From Utricularia gibba (Eukaryota; Streptophyta; Magnoliopsida; Lamiales; Lentibulariaceae), in assembly GCA_002189035.1 (NCBI GenBank), contig NEEC01000023.1:558001-622000 (forward strand): a stretch of 64,000 nt of DNA, given 5' to 3'. Below the pieces are notes generated by a model that worked only from the letters and a program-made list of their open reading frames with translations, did no database searches and was not told the DNA's origin. Shown one piece after another: positions 1-12,504 of the stretch. The position numbers and the translations under genes were made by a program. How positions within the stretch are numbered: the first letter of the stretch is position 1; each line of letters opens with the position of its first letter.

Positions 1-83
1 ATTTTTATGACAACAAATTAAATGAGCGATGTACGGGCCTAGAGCGCGAGTCCGGCGCAGCCCTACTCTGGGCCTTGAAATAT

Positions 84-308
84 CATGCACGGTCCAAAAC
101 GAAGCCCACTAAGAGTTCCGTCCAAGTTTAATGGTCTGGACCAGTTCCCAGGTAAAGCCCATTGTACTCTTTTTGTTTCAGGTCTGGCCCAAAACCTCCA
201 TGCATTTTAAATACGGAATATTTCAAATTCTATTATTTTTGAAAATCTTCCAACATTAGCCGACTCTGACACGTGTTGACCCGCATGTGCCTGGATCCCC
301 CACGTGTC
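84..308 (+). promoter_or_regulatory. Oleosin promoter elements (RY and ABRE/G-box)
   Basis: Two RY-type CATGCA motifs (84-89 and 199-204) and two CACGTG cores (270-275, and CACGTGTC at 301-308) lie within 300 bp upstream of the oleosin start codon. RY elements bind B3 factors of the ABI3/FUS3 type and CACGTG(T/G)C binds ABA-responsive bZIPs in seed genes. The motifs are seen directly. The seed/ABA control is inferred from their combination next to an oleosin. Confidence 0.6.
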
Positions 309-380
309 TAATAATTCTCCCCCAAGCCCCTTGATATCACGCCCCGGCGGGCTCCCGCCCTCCCTCAGCCACTCTAAAAC

Positions 381-785
381 ATGGAGTTCCCGGCTGAGAG
401 GCCCTCCACGGTGTCCTCCATTCTGCTAAAGCTTAAAGAGCACTCTCCCCACTCCGGAGAGCTCCTGGGTCTCTCCGCCCTCGTCATCTCCGGCGCCGTT
501 CTCCTCCTCTTATCCGGAACCACCCTCACCGCCGCTGCAATCGCTCTAATCATCTTCGTGCCGTTGAGTATCATTACAAGCCCTGTGTGGCTCCCTGTCG
601 GTGCTCTCGTCTTCATCTTAGGCGGAGCGGGTCTTTCGGTTCTCGGGTTCGCGGCGGCGACTGCCAAGACGGTTTCGTGGATTAACCGGTTCTTTCAGAG
701 TGGGAATCCGGTTGGACAGACCCCGTTCGATGATCCGAGAACCCTGGCTTTCGATACGGCAGAGTATGTGACGGATGCTGCTTGA
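381..785 (+). CDS. Oleosin (oil-body structural protein)
   Basis: A 134-residue intronless protein. A short polar N-terminus is followed by an uninterrupted hydrophobic stretch of about 70 residues (roughly 28-98) containing the diagnostic proline knot P-x5-SP-x3-P at residues 61-72 (P61, S67, P68, P72). The C-terminus is amphipathic. Oleosins coat seed and pollen oil bodies, with the hairpin buried in the triacylglycerol core. The ATG at 381 is the first in frame and follows an A-rich context. The length matches short L- or U-type oleosins. RY and ABRE motifs upstream support seed expression. The family is certain; the subclass is not assigned. Confidence 0.93.
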   Translation: MEFPAERPSTVSSILLKLKEHSPHSGELLGLSALVISGAVLLLLSGTTLTAAAIALIIFVPLSIITSPVWLPVGALVFILGGAGLSVLGFAAATAKTVSWINRFFQSGNPVGQTPFDDPRTLAFDTAEYVTDAA

Positions 786-3700
786 ATGTTTAGTAAAATT
801 GTTGCGTGGTCTATTTCTTCTTAATATTTTCATTTTATCCCTGGAAAACTTACAAATTACCTGTTCAGTGAAATCAATTTCCCTATACATTTTTTAAATT
901 AATTAATGAAATTTCCTTCGTTTTGTGATGGGCTCCGGAAGGTCCATGGGCTTTTACAAAACGGATTTCTCTCCTTTGGGCTTTAACCTATAGAATTTAT
1001 CAGTTCCCCTCTTCTTTTCACAATTCTCTCCCGCGTGCGCTACAGAGACGTCCACCGCAAGCCCCCCGGTGACGCCGGCGGTGAGTCAGAAGGTGGCGAC
1101 GAGGAAGTCTCCGCATTTGCCGACAGTTCAAGTGCCGGCGTCGAGTCCAGCTCTCTTGAGTTCCGCAGAAAGCTCTACAAAGACTCTGATGAAGCCTCCA
1201 CGAGCTCAGCGACGTCTTCTGCAAGCACGCCGATTTCCGCGGTCTCGCCTCCGGTGAGCCGTCGCCGCCTCCCACGACCATGGAAACTTAGTCGGTTCCT
1301 ACGGCCCGATAGAGTCTCCAACAAGTCCAAGCAATCTTCACACTCAAAAAGGTACAAGGATTAGTATAGAAAGACGGGTTACTTTAACATCTGAAGGTCA
1401 CATGCATCCCACGTGATATGGTCAATCAGGCCCGCTGGATTTAATAATTTTTAATTATATTCCAACAAAATAAAAATAAAAATAAATAAATAATTTGAAT
1501 TCATTCTTTAGAAATTGAACCTCTATTTTCAAATATACGGAATTTTAATTTGAAGGCAAGCGTCAGCAATGTGGATTAATTTGATTGATAATTGCATGAG
1601 GCCCCCGTTGGTCAATTGTTGAAAGGGATAGGTCACGATAGGGGAGGGGCATCGAGGATTGCGAAATTGGTCCACGTCCGAATCCGATGCGGGACGCTGA
1701 GAGACGAGCCGGTCGCTGACTCACTGTTCACCATCATCTTCAACACCTCCCTCAATCGTGCGACTAATCAATTATTTAATTAGGGTTTTAGGACAGAGAG
1801 GAGATTAGGTTCCTCAGCTCGCAACTGGGGAACGTCGATGTCATCGTCCATTGAGGGAATTCTGCTGCATTATCTATCATTTATAAAAACACCCACAAAG
1901 TTGAATACATAGGGGACCATGGTTCCCCCACCTCCCTTTCGCCATAAATATGTATCACATCACATATTCAAGTCGAGGGTGGGTTTTCTTGGGGGGCAAT
2001 GGTCACTGTTTTCCCATGAAATCTTCCATTCTTCTCTATGTATCTGCTCTTCAGCGTGTCTCCTGCACTTGCTGAACATATCTTTCCTACCAGTGGTAAT
2101 AACTACCATGAAACGAGATGGTTCCATTGATACTGAACTGGTTTCCAGTGTGAAAATGGAGGAACATGTCTAACTCTCAATATAATCTTGTGATCCTGGA
2201 TTGCTTTCGTGCTGATTTGTAGCTAGCTCACAGATGTAGGCGCCCTTTAAAGTTGACTGTCACGGACTCACGAGCCATGTCCACAGACCTGTTCTGTGTT
2301 ATTCCTTCTAGGCGATAGAAGGTGTTGAAGGGGGAATAGAAGAAACCCATGGCCAGAGCAGAGGTTGGTGTGGTCCAAATTCCAGCCCATCCTGCTCAAT
2401 CAAAACTCACCCGAATAGAGCTTGGCGATGCCACTTCAGAGCTTCGTCGTGAATCCCACATCGTAGAAAAGGAATTCATGTTGAGTCTCATAATGGGGAT
2501 GAACTTTAAGTCATCAAAGCGTAGTTTTAATTAATCAAGTACGATTTTTTCTGCAGAGGGAGGGAGGGTGAATCCAGGGAGGCAGGATGCGCAGTGGGAT
2601 TGTGATTTGGGGAGTCGTGGAGCGGGAGTGGATGGACAAAGGGAATGTGTAGGCACAAAAGATGTAATGAGAGTTGTGGAGGGTGAGAGCAATCGTGTTG
2701 GCTACGGACAAAATTGTAATGGGGGGAAGGAAAACGACCATTCACCCCATTGTTGCAGGAAACAGACCTGCGCTGCTGCATGGCTTCATTATTGTACGGA
2801 CTCAGATATCTTATCTGTGTTCCCCCTCCCACTCACGCCATGAATGAATCGTGTTCTCACGACCCCAACCGTCCCGTTCCACGTCCATCCGCCCCGTAGG
2901 AAGCCTCACTCGTCCTCCATTCCTCATCAGTGAGATCAACCCTCAACGAACTCACTATTATAACAATATATTACATGTCAAAATTTTATATATTACTAAT
3001 AATCGATTGAATTTAATTTTTATAATATAATCCATATTTATTGTATACTTGAAATTCTTAACGTGCTATCTATCTCATCTGTGAGATCTTGAATTACAAC
3101 ACTTATTTCCTACATCTCATGGGTTTCCATTCTCCACGCTCATCACCTCCCCCACATGGGCGTCTTTCTCTCTATCCCTGAGTTGCTTAGGTCCAAACAT
3201 GCTTTGTGCAAGTTCCCATCTTGATTCATTCTTCTCTGAGCCATTGTTGTCTAACTGATGAAGAAGCTTTCTGTGGGATGTATTAATTAATCACTCTCGA
3301 ATCTGTTCAGACATTGTTTCACTGGTAATCCATCTCCATCTCCACCAACTCCAAACCCTCAGACGCTATACCCAGGAAGCAGGAGGGGTGTGAAATACTT
3401 CTGTTACGCTCTACTCGTCGTGGTCCCTTCGTCCGTCACATGATCCTATTGCAGCATGCCCACTGGATGAAGGTGTGCAATCATCGTGTGCTCGCTTAGG
3501 AGGACGACGTCGCACAGTCACTAAAACTACAGGGCACTGCTTCTGCTAGTGTCCATTAATGTAGCAGATGAAAAGGAAAAGAAAACGCAACGGAGCAGTC
3601 ACTCATCCGTGTCTTGGCTAACCCAATACCAATCCAGTGTCAACGTGTGAGGTGAGCCTCCCAAGAGAGAGGCGTATGAGGGGAAGAATTTACACAAATA

Positions 3701-5483
3701 TATAGAAGTATATTATTTGAAATCATGAAAAGCCATAAAATTCCTTACACATTTTGGAGGATTCGATCGTGACAATGTTTTTTAATACATTTAATTTTGT
3801 ATATTCATTCTACTTAATCTCATACTTTATCTCATAAATGATGGATGTGAGATTCACCTAAATTGATTATACCACCCTTACTTGAGGGGAGCCTTACATT
3901 TCACAATATTAATGATTTATAATGTAAAACAATTAAATCGTGATTCCATTAAATATTAATATAAAATCATTTTAATTTATAAAACAAACCATTTCATGTA
4001 AAAATGGATCAATATCAACCCTTTACCGTTCGTATATACTTCTTCCACGAGGGTAAAAATTCTTAAATTACCAAATCGAAAACTAGGGTTTTTCCTTTAT
4101 TTTGGGAATTGAATCATTTTACATGCACCCAGAAAGGCGTGTGCGGCTGGGTTTAGGACACGCCATTTAAAGGAAGGTTGGTGTTAGTTTTAACAAAGGA
4201 CATCTGCAGGTGAATCGGCCAGGTGGCACTCTCAGATTGGCTCGATATTCCAAACCCTTGAAACAAAAAAATCATGAAACAATTCTCATTTTAAATAACG
4301 GGAAAAGCAAACTTTTTATTTTATTAACAATATTTATTAAAAAAACTTTTTGAAAAGTAAAAATTAAACAGTCTTTTATATTTGAAAATGGATTCACGGA
4401 ATTATAATATTCAGGCTGCTGGTCTGTTGGGGAAAGTCCAAAACCAGTAAGCCAACAAGCTCGCTTTTTGTGGAAAGGTGTGGACCAACGAATCAGAGGC
4501 TTCAACGGTCTGGATTCTTCCCCACGAACTAAGCATGCCTTTTTTTAAACCTAATTATGAAAATTATGATAATGATTAGTATAATACAAATAAGAGGCCA
4601 TTTAATTATTTTTTTTATAAAATCAATATTTAAAATAATAGAATTTGATACGACAATATACTATTTTTTTTAATTTTTTGTTAATTTGAATAATATTGTA
4701 AGTTTCTTACAATATCCTAAATTATATGAGAAACATTATGTGTTTAAATAGATTAGATTTTTTAATTTTGTATGAGATTTTTTCGTCGAAAGTGAAAAAT
4801 ATAAAATCGTGAAAAATTAAGTAATTGAAAATAATAATATTGCATGAAAATAAAATAGATCATTATATTTGATATTAAAATCAAATGCGTGTGTCGTTGC
4901 AAATGTAGTTTAAAAATATATAAGCACATTCAATTAATGGATCGAACCGACCAAATCTAATACCAATTAATCGGTTAGTTTGTCGATTTTAAAGGTTAAT
5001 CGATGGGAGCACCACACATGTGGAGTGCGCCGGTTGATTTGGTTGGCAGAATGCACATTTAGTGATTTGAGCACCACACGACATTGAAGAGGGAAAGCGA
5101 GTTTTTTAGAAGATCGGAAGTGGTTTAGTTAATAAATTAATGATCCCGACCTCGAAATCTACGTTGCCAGCGTGGCATGTGGGTCCCCCCAACCCCCACA
5201 ATGCCTCCGAATTTAACTCCAAATAACGCGTGCTCATTTAAAAATAATATACGAATTTTATGAGGGTATTATCGACTTTTCCTGTCCCGCAGCAAGCATG
5301 CCTTACTTGATTCAATCTCTTAAATAATAGTTTTATTTTTTTAAATATAATTAAATAATATTTATTTAATATTATGTTTTGCGTACGGACGTAAAACCTA
5401 TATATATTAATGTTTTTTTTAGGTTGTCTCTGTCTTTGTGATTGTTGCTAGAATTTGTTTACTTTAGTTAAAAATATGTAGTA
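786..5483. other. AT-rich intergenic region without a supported gene
   Basis: About 4.7 kb between the oleosin and the DUF4378 gene. It contains only short ORFs. The longest (1035-1364 +, 109 codons, GTG-initiated, no ATG, Ser- and Arg-rich) lies in a GC-richer island and may be a gene remnant. The rest is strongly AT-rich, with homopolymer tracts and no recognisable transposase, tRNA or conserved miRNA sequence. Confidence 0.6.
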
Positions 5484-6223
5484 ATGGAATTGGAAAATGG
5501 AGAATGGGAAATTGGGCATATAGGCGTGGCCCCTCCCTTCATTGATTTTCAAAATACCCGCGATCTCTCTCTGTCACTACTTTTCTTTCTCTGTCTCTCT
5601 GCTTCTGCGGCGATTCCCGTATCAATCTGCCGTACCCGTGTCTACAAGATTTCGCAGATTTTGGCAGTCTGCTTCCTCTTCGCGAAGCTGCAGATGCTCT
5701 CCAGCGTTTTCCGCTCCATCTCTCTGTGTGATCTGCCACATTCTTTCATCTCTCCTCTCGCCGGAACTGAAAATTGGCATGCAGAAAGCGCGAACCCTTG
5801 CGATTACGGTAGCTTCTTCGTTGCCTGATTTCACTTTTTCCGCCACGGAAGGAACGCACGTTTTGTCTACGGTCTGATCCTGATCCGGGTTTTTTCACGC
5901 TCTTCTTCCGCGTGCTTTTTTTTTTTTGGAATTTGGGGTGAAATCGAAGAAAGGTATATCATATTTTGTGGACGATCGTATCCTCATCGTGGCGGTTACG
6001 GATACCTAATTCCGCTGCTTGATTCTCTCACCTTTTCGTTTGCGATCTGATCGTCATGGTTTCGACGGCTTCTCCGATTCCGCGCTTTTGACGGTTGTAC
6101 CGCTCGTGATTTTGGCAAGTTCGTGTGAAGTGGAAATAGGTACTCAAATTTCATAAGCCTGGAGATGAATTTCCGTGTTTGCCTGTTTTCTATTTCTCAT
6201 GAATATCTCCGGAAACAGGGGAA

Positions 6224-9200
6224 ATGGCCGGAGCTCCACGGTGCAGGTCGCCGGACAGTGGCTGCATTCCAGGTTACAGACGGTTTCCCCCTTTTCTTTT
6301 GACGCCTTTTTCAAAAATGCGATACACACTTTCTTTACAAAGGTAGTTTCTAAAACCATGCTTTTCCCTCACACACTACTTTTTTTGCATCGCTTTAATA
6401 AAGATACAAAATCGTTTTTGGAAAATAGAAGGAAATGAACTGGTAAGGGGAATAAATACTATTTATGTAGTAAGACAAAGAACAGATCCGTTTTTACAGA
6501 TAAACAAACTTTTCTAATGATAATTTGGACCATTTATCATAACCGACACGTTCTTTTTTTCCATTTTTTTCCCACATGGAAGTCAAGAAATGGGCCTTTT
6601 GGAGAAGATTTTTTGTGGGCCTATTTAAAGTTCTTGGGTATGTGGATTTTGGATGAGTCCATTTTTGGAATTTGTCGTATTTTTCGTTCCGTGGTGAAGA
6701 TTCATCTGTCAACTAGGTTATAGTAGCGAGATGGCGTGGGATAGAACGATGAGTAGATTCATTGACATTTTGGTTTCGGATTTTTGTTGCAGGCGTTTAT
6801 CAGAATCAGAAGCAGAAAGCTTTCACCGGATTCTTCTGGGGTCGTTGCTTTGATTACCACGGAGGCATTGGCGAAGAAAAGGTTATGATTTTTTCTTTAT
6901 TGTTTTTATATGTTTTTCATTGTTTTCGTTGTGGCCCACTGATGTGCCTGAAGCGCAGGTATTGGGGTGGAATTCCACTGGACGTGCAACTGGAGCGCAG
7001 CCCACGAAGTTTCAAGAGAAAACATTGCACACGGGAATCCAGCGCAGTGCTGTTTCCAGATTCATTTGGAATGTGCGTCGAGAAAGGAAGAGGGTTCCAG
7101 AGAGCGATGAAGGGGTAAACATTGCAATTAGTAGTGAATCGAATGCGGCAACCAATGATGGAGAAGGCCTTTTTAGAAGCTTCACATACCCCCGAGAATC
7201 CCGTCATGTGTCTGAAGACTTGGAGGCATTTTGTAAATCTGGAAGCAGCGACTCTTCTAAATTTGGACTGCCTAATCTTCAGGGTAATGCCGATGAGGTA
7301 CATCTTTCTGATGATGAGGACTCTGGAAACTCGCCCAAATCCTTGCTTGATGGTCATTTTTCAGATATAAAAATTGATCCTGTCAGTACAAGACCAGTCT
7401 TGAAGCCCTGTAAATGCGTAGGGAATGATGAATCATATCCTGGGAAGTATGACACCTCCTGCCTTTTTCCAATTCGCAAAGACCGGTTGCTACTCGAACC
7501 AGGCTTTCGCCCCATTGAAAATACTTTTTGTGTAGAAGAGGAATGTAAACCTCACAGGAATCATGCAGAAAGTAAGCTTCCAACGGGGATTGTGGTTCTC
7601 AAGCCTACTCATCAGAAACAGCATAAAAGTGTGGAGGGTGATCGGAAAGTACCTCTCAGAAGGAAAGTTTCATTGTATAGTGAGGGATTTTATATACCTG
7701 AATCTCATGAAGCGAGTGAGGTGGCTCGGGCTGTTACAAGGCGAACAAGAGATGCGTGTTTGAAGTCCTCCTGTTGTAGGAGATATTCACGCTGTCAACA
7801 TTCGTATAATGGTTATTCTGGTGAGTTTGGAGTTGAGACGGATGTGCTTAAAATGCAGAGGAGCTGCGATAATTGGAGATGCTCCTCTAGTTCATTCAAT
7901 GCTAGAGATAAGCTTGGACTCGAGCCACAGATGTTCAAGTTGCCCTTGAGAGGTGATAAGAGGCTCGAGTACAAATCATTCCGTTCATTCAGCGCTCATG
8001 CTGGTGAATGCAGAGCTGAATCGGATATGCTTCTATTTCCATTAAAATGCGGCAAATGGTGTACGCCTCCATCTTCTAGCCCATCCGAATGGTCTGCTAA
8101 TATGATCACTAAAAGGGTTTTAGAGAGGTGGAAGGTAACTGATAGATATCGCGAGCTGGAATTTGGTGATTGTGGTCAAACTCTTGCCATGTCTGGTGGA
8201 AAAGTCATTCTCACAAATTTAGACTCCATATCAAAGCTTGATATAATTCATGAAAGTCGATTTGGTGGATACAATAGGAGTGTCTCAGATGGTTTTGGCA
8301 TGCCCTACTGTGATGGTAGAAAGGTCGATAAGCACATGACTTTATCCAGATCAATGTCGTTTCCTTACTCAGGAAGCGGGAGGAGTCAAAGAAAAAGCTT
8401 CTGTAACCGTGCTTTGTTTAAAAATAAGCATATTGTCGTTTCCAGGCTTCAACTTTGTGGCAGAAACAAACATATCAGGGAAAGCATAATTGTCAAAGAA
8501 AATCAGGCATCACCATATTCTTCAAATTCCAGGACAAGAATATCTCAGTCTGCTAAGACTAGGCACTTCAGTGTGGTCTCTGCTCAGTTTGAGCTCAAAA
8601 TGGAGGCCAGTATCAAGAGCTTCTGCGAACAGCCTTGCATGAGCCAGATTTCAACAAAAATCGGCTGCACCTTATCCTCTGATGCAGAAAAAGAAATTAA
8701 ATTTACTAATGATAAAGAGGAGTTGTGCATCCAGGTTTGAATCTTCACTTACATAGCCATACATTCCTTTGTTAATTTCACTACTTTGGTTCCAACATTT
8801 TGATTGCTATTTATGCTTCTGTAACCACCTGAAAGACTATCTGAAGAATAATTTCCTTTGGTATAGTGTCATGAAGCTGGTAGGACTTCATCAGACAACC
8901 CCAAGGGCACCGATCGTTCTGATCTTCTGTTGGGCTCTGAGGCCTGTTTCAAGCAATGTAAATCATCGGATGTAGAGGATGTTGACGATCTCACTGCTTT
9001 TGAAGTGAAAGGTACGATTTATTCGCACCCCGTTAATCATCAATTGCTTTGATCTAAGAAGCTTATTCTGACTTGTTCAAGCAACTTCTCCTTGTTTCAC
9101 TAAATGTCTTGAAGTATTCCGTCATAGTCTAAAATCTCTGTGTGTTGCGATTACCTTATTCCTGAAAAGAGACAACCCATTGCAGTGTATGATCTCTCTT

Positions 9201-9805
9201 GTTTCTTATTTGTAGAGGTAGAAGAAAAACCAAAGCATGTCGACATGCAGAGTCTCCACCATCCAAGCTCATCCTGCTCCCTCCCTTCCAACTGGGATTT
9301 CTCTCAAATTCCCATAGACATCTCACCGGATGTTGAAGCGTGGGAATGTTCATTTGCTCTCAAGGCGTTGGCTCAGTGTGGCGTCGACAAATCTGGGTTG
9401 GACAAGATCCGCGCATTTTGGAAGCATATGCCGGATTACCATCGGAACCCATCACTCCTTGATAAGTTTGAGACGAAACGCAACGAAGGGACGACAACAA
9501 GGTTACGGTCCGAGCGGATGCTCGTGCTTGACAGAATAAATATCGCAATCATGGATCGGTTCCGGCACCAAGTTGGCATCCATCCGTGGGTTAACCCAAG
9601 AATAGCAGCAGCTTGTTCTTACAAAGATGAGAACGCCCTAGTGAAGTTGATCCGGCAAGAATCCTCAAATGGATGGCTACCGGAGAGACTGCGGTTCGAT
9701 CCCGAGATGGTATGGGGTGATTCGAACCGAGTTATCGACATCATCGGCAACGAGATCGAGTCCTCGTTGACGGATGACTTGTTGGGAGAGTTTCTGCTGG
9801 ACTAG
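6224..9805 (+). CDS. DUF4378-domain protein (TRM-like)
   Basis: Five coding exons: 6224-6272, 6793-6881, 6959-8734, 8867-9011, 9216-9805. All junctions are GT-AG and in phase, giving about 882 residues. The first exon encodes only 16 residues, from an ATG in good context (gaaATGGCC). The large third exon encodes a low-complexity Ser/Arg/Cys-rich region. The last exon carries the DUF4378 domain, with the hallmark VLDRINIAIMDRF and HPWVN followed by a WLPERLRFDPEMVWGD-like segment near the C-terminus. Proteins with this domain include TON1-recruiting (TRM) microtubule-associated proteins and many of unknown role. No canonical N-terminal TRM motif was recognised, so function stays open. A CT-rich leader (about 5,540-5,760) lies upstream. 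Confidence 0.8.
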
Positions 9806-9857
9806 CAGTTAACTCTCCCTAGTTCGTGGCATTGTATTTCTTCAGCATTTGCAGCCA

Positions 9858-9892
9858 GATTGCTGATTGCTGATTGCTGATTGCTGATTGCT
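9858..9892. repeat. Heptamer tandem repeat (GATTGCT)x5
   Basis: Five perfect head-to-tail copies of GATTGCT, followed by a truncated GATG. They sit in the 137-bp gap between the stop codons of two convergent genes, so they probably lie in both 3' untranslated regions. Confidence 0.95.
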
Positions 9893-9942
9893 GATGTGAA
9901 CAATGGGGATGGGATGAAGCCCTCTCTGTGCTTGAATTCAGG

Positions 9943-10590
9943 TCATTTAAAGGGGACTGAAAGTGTGTACAGTAAAAGCAGAGTAACTATAAGAATTGCT
10001 AGGCCAAGAGTGAAGCCGGTGCTGGTCCATACCTTGAGATTGGATCTCTCCGTTCTTTTGATCGGATCGACTTCCTCCGACAGTGGGAAATCCGACCGTC
10101 TCGGGTTCCAGCTAACGTACTTGTCCGGAGAAAAGTCTGAAAACAGCGCCTTCTTCCCTCGCTTCCGGAAGCTCGACCATGCCTTGTCCCAATCTGTTGA
10201 GAATTTGTCACCTGCGTGCAGTCACAGAGCTTCTGCTAAATCAATGACGATCATGAATCTCCACTTTGCTCTAGACAGTTATGATGGTGAAGAATAGCAG
10301 GATATCAGATCAATTTCGGAAATTAAAAGCAAATGGGGGCTCCAGAAAAGTCATCCGTGATTGAAGATAAGCCACCCAAAATTCAGCAGAACAGAAGGAA
10401 GGAAGCATCAGATGACTGAGTTGAGAGCAAGGACCTTTACTGGGATCAACGCCGTCGCCGTTCTCCGGGGGCGGGGCGGCGGAGGCCTTTTTGCGCATAT
10501 AGGGCTGGAGAACCTGCTGCTGATTGAGAAACTATTCCATAAATTACAAGAGTACAGGGATGCGGTTGCGCCGCGAAAGCGAATGTCCAT
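9943..10590 (-). CDS. Small plastid-type single-span membrane protein (HCF153-like?), frame broken in exon 1
   Basis: Exon 2 (10211-9943) encodes 89 residues with DKFSTDWDKAWSSF, a basic stretch, PLSEEVDPIKRTERSNL and one C-terminal membrane span of about 20 residues. Exon 1 (10590-10441, donor GTAAAG) begins MDIRFRGATASL and is Ser/Arg-rich, like a chloroplast transit peptide. The two halves are joined in frame only if the A5 run at 10492-10488 had six As. As written, only a 19-codon ORF from 10498 is in phase with exon 2 (108 residues). With one more A the protein is about 139 residues. The size, transit peptide and C-terminal span resemble HCF153, a thylakoid factor for cytochrome b6f biogenesis. 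That identity is from memory and tentative. Confidence 0.7.
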
Positions 10591-10638
10591 GGGAGTTTCT
10601 GCTTCCGGAATTTGAGCCACAAAACCTTCCCCTGTCAA

Positions 10639-11209
10639 GAAACTCGCGAGGTGGAGAGTCGAACACGGAGGTCGGGTGATCAGATCCCAACAAATTCAGA
10701 TTTCTTTTTTTCCGAGAAAATATTAATTCATATTATCCAAATCGTATTAATTATTATTTTTTAAGGTGGGTCGGGTCGGCCCAGCTAGAGAGTCCAGCCC
10801 ATGTACTACTGGGCTCTGCTTGCCTAGACGGTCCGGCCCGTGACTTCCTCTATTTATAGTCAGTCTAGCCCATAGTTCAGAATGTCAGATCGATCGGAAG
10901 GCTGAGTTAGGCCACCCGTCGACGCCCAGATCGAGAGATTAGCTTCACATTGGAAAAAACCAACGGTGTTGATAAACTCCAACCCTAGTCCCCCAATCTC
11001 TCTCGATCTTAGTCGTCGTCTCGCTCGTAACGGTTTCTCGACCCTCCGATCTCTCTCGCGCCTAAATACATATTAACCCACGTCGTGTGAGCTTGTAGAA
11101 TTTATTTCTCGCTCTCTCTCTATACATTTTTCACTGATTTGTGAATCTGTTGTTTTTTCTTCGTGTTGATGTTGGGTTATGGGTTACGCAGGTTTCGTTT
11201 TCTTTTTTG
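10639..11209. other. Divergent promoter and leader region
   Basis: The gap lies between the start of the small plastid-type gene (-) and NF-YB (+). The final 200 bp is CT-rich, as in plant 5' leaders. A CAG acceptor at 11189-11191, 19 bp before the NF-YB start codon, suggests a leader intron. No coding feature was seen. Confidence 0.5.
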
Positions 11210-12504
11210 ATGGCGGATTGTCATGGAGGGCCGGGAAGTCCCGCCGGTGGAGGGAATGAGAGTGGTGGCGATCAGAGCCCGCGCGGTGTTCGCGAGCAGG
11301 ATAGGTTTTTGCCAATCGCTAATATTAGCCGTATCATGAAGAAGGCGCTCCCTGCTAATGGGAAGATTGCTAAAGATGCTAAGGAGACTGTTCAGGAGTG
11401 TGTTTCTGAGTTTATTAGCTTCATCACGAGCGAGTATGTTTTAAAGTTGGATTCTTTTTTTGGCGGGTTGTGTTGGGTACAGTGCCTGAAATTAAGGTGT
11501 TATCTTTCGCTGAACATTGAAGGGCTAGTGATAAGTGCCAAAGGGAGAAAAGAAAGACAATCAATGGTGATGATTTGTTATGGGCCATGGCAACTCTAGG
11601 CTTCGAAGATTACATTGATCCGCTTAAGGTGTACCTGTCTCGGTACCGCGAGGTAATGATCTTTTGGCTAGTCATTCCTCCGAAGTAGGAGATGGAGTTT
11701 TATGTATGCGTACCTTCTGGTACCAAGAAACTTTTAGCAATACTGACGCATATTTTTTTGTGTTGCTGTCATACTCATTCGATGTCTATGTTCATGCCCT
11801 GGCAGATTGAGGTACGGAAAACTGAACTAAAACTCCCTTTCAGTGTCTGAAAACTCTTTGTTCTGCTTGTACGGACACTTATCTATTCCTTGCACAGGGT
11901 GATTCCAAGGGATCCGCAAAAGGCTCAGATGGATCCGCAAGAAAGGATGGAGCGCAACCTGGTTCAGGTTCACAGGTTGCTATCCCACGGTCTTATTAGA
12001 AGGGTTACATTTTAACCCCTCTCTTGCACGCAAATCCCATTATTTTGACATGTACTGACATTTATCCTTGATGGCACTTCTCGCTCAGCAGGGGTCTTTT
12101 TCACAGGGCATGAATTATGCGAACTCTCAGGTATTCAGATCTTCGTAACTGTTTAAAACTCTGCGTCATGTGACTGAAATTGTAAATATTTTCATGGGAA
12201 AGTTGTCGCCCCATCAGCCATTTGTTGGTGATGAATTGTGCACGCTTGGAAATATAGCTTAGTCCCTGATATGCACGACACAGCTATTGTTTTTCTCATT
12301 AATTTCACATGTCTTTGTGAGTTCTTTTATCAAAACACCTGATGTGAAGAACGAGGTTCAAATCTCCTTACTCCCCACATTTATGATTTCTACTCTTCCA
12401 GAGCCGCTCTCCACACCTGATGGTACCTATCATTCCAGGCATGGACTAAAATTTGATGAGGGCAGCTCCACCCTTGCTGTTTGTTGCAGGGGACTGATAC
12501 CTGA
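11210..12504 (+). CDS. NF-YB: Nuclear factor Y subunit B (non-LEC1 type)
   Basis: Six coding exons: 11210-11433, 11523-11652, 11806-11811 (six bases), 11898-11975, 12092-12130, 12490-12504, giving 163 residues. The histone-fold core reads [20 protein letters not shown], with [20 protein letters not shown], then [20 protein letters not shown] and [24 protein letters not shown] pairs with NF-YC and NF-YA to bind CCAAT boxes. The core lacks the residue pattern of LEC1/L1L, so this is the general NF-YB8/10-like class. The N-terminus ([11 protein letters not shown]) and the Gly/Ser/Gln-rich tail are variable. Exon 3 encodes only Ile-Glu. Without it the frame is kept but two conserved residues are lost. 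The short last exon (GTDT, stop) is less certain. Confidence 0.92.

Noticed and set aside
1919-2173. 84-codon ORF starting MVPPPPFRHKYVS
   Set aside because: No conserved motif, no splice or promoter context, and an AT-rich mixed composition; chance ORF.
11210-12504. LEC1 identity for the NF-YB gene
   Set aside because: Core residues match the general NF-YB8/10 class, not the LEC1/L1L pattern.
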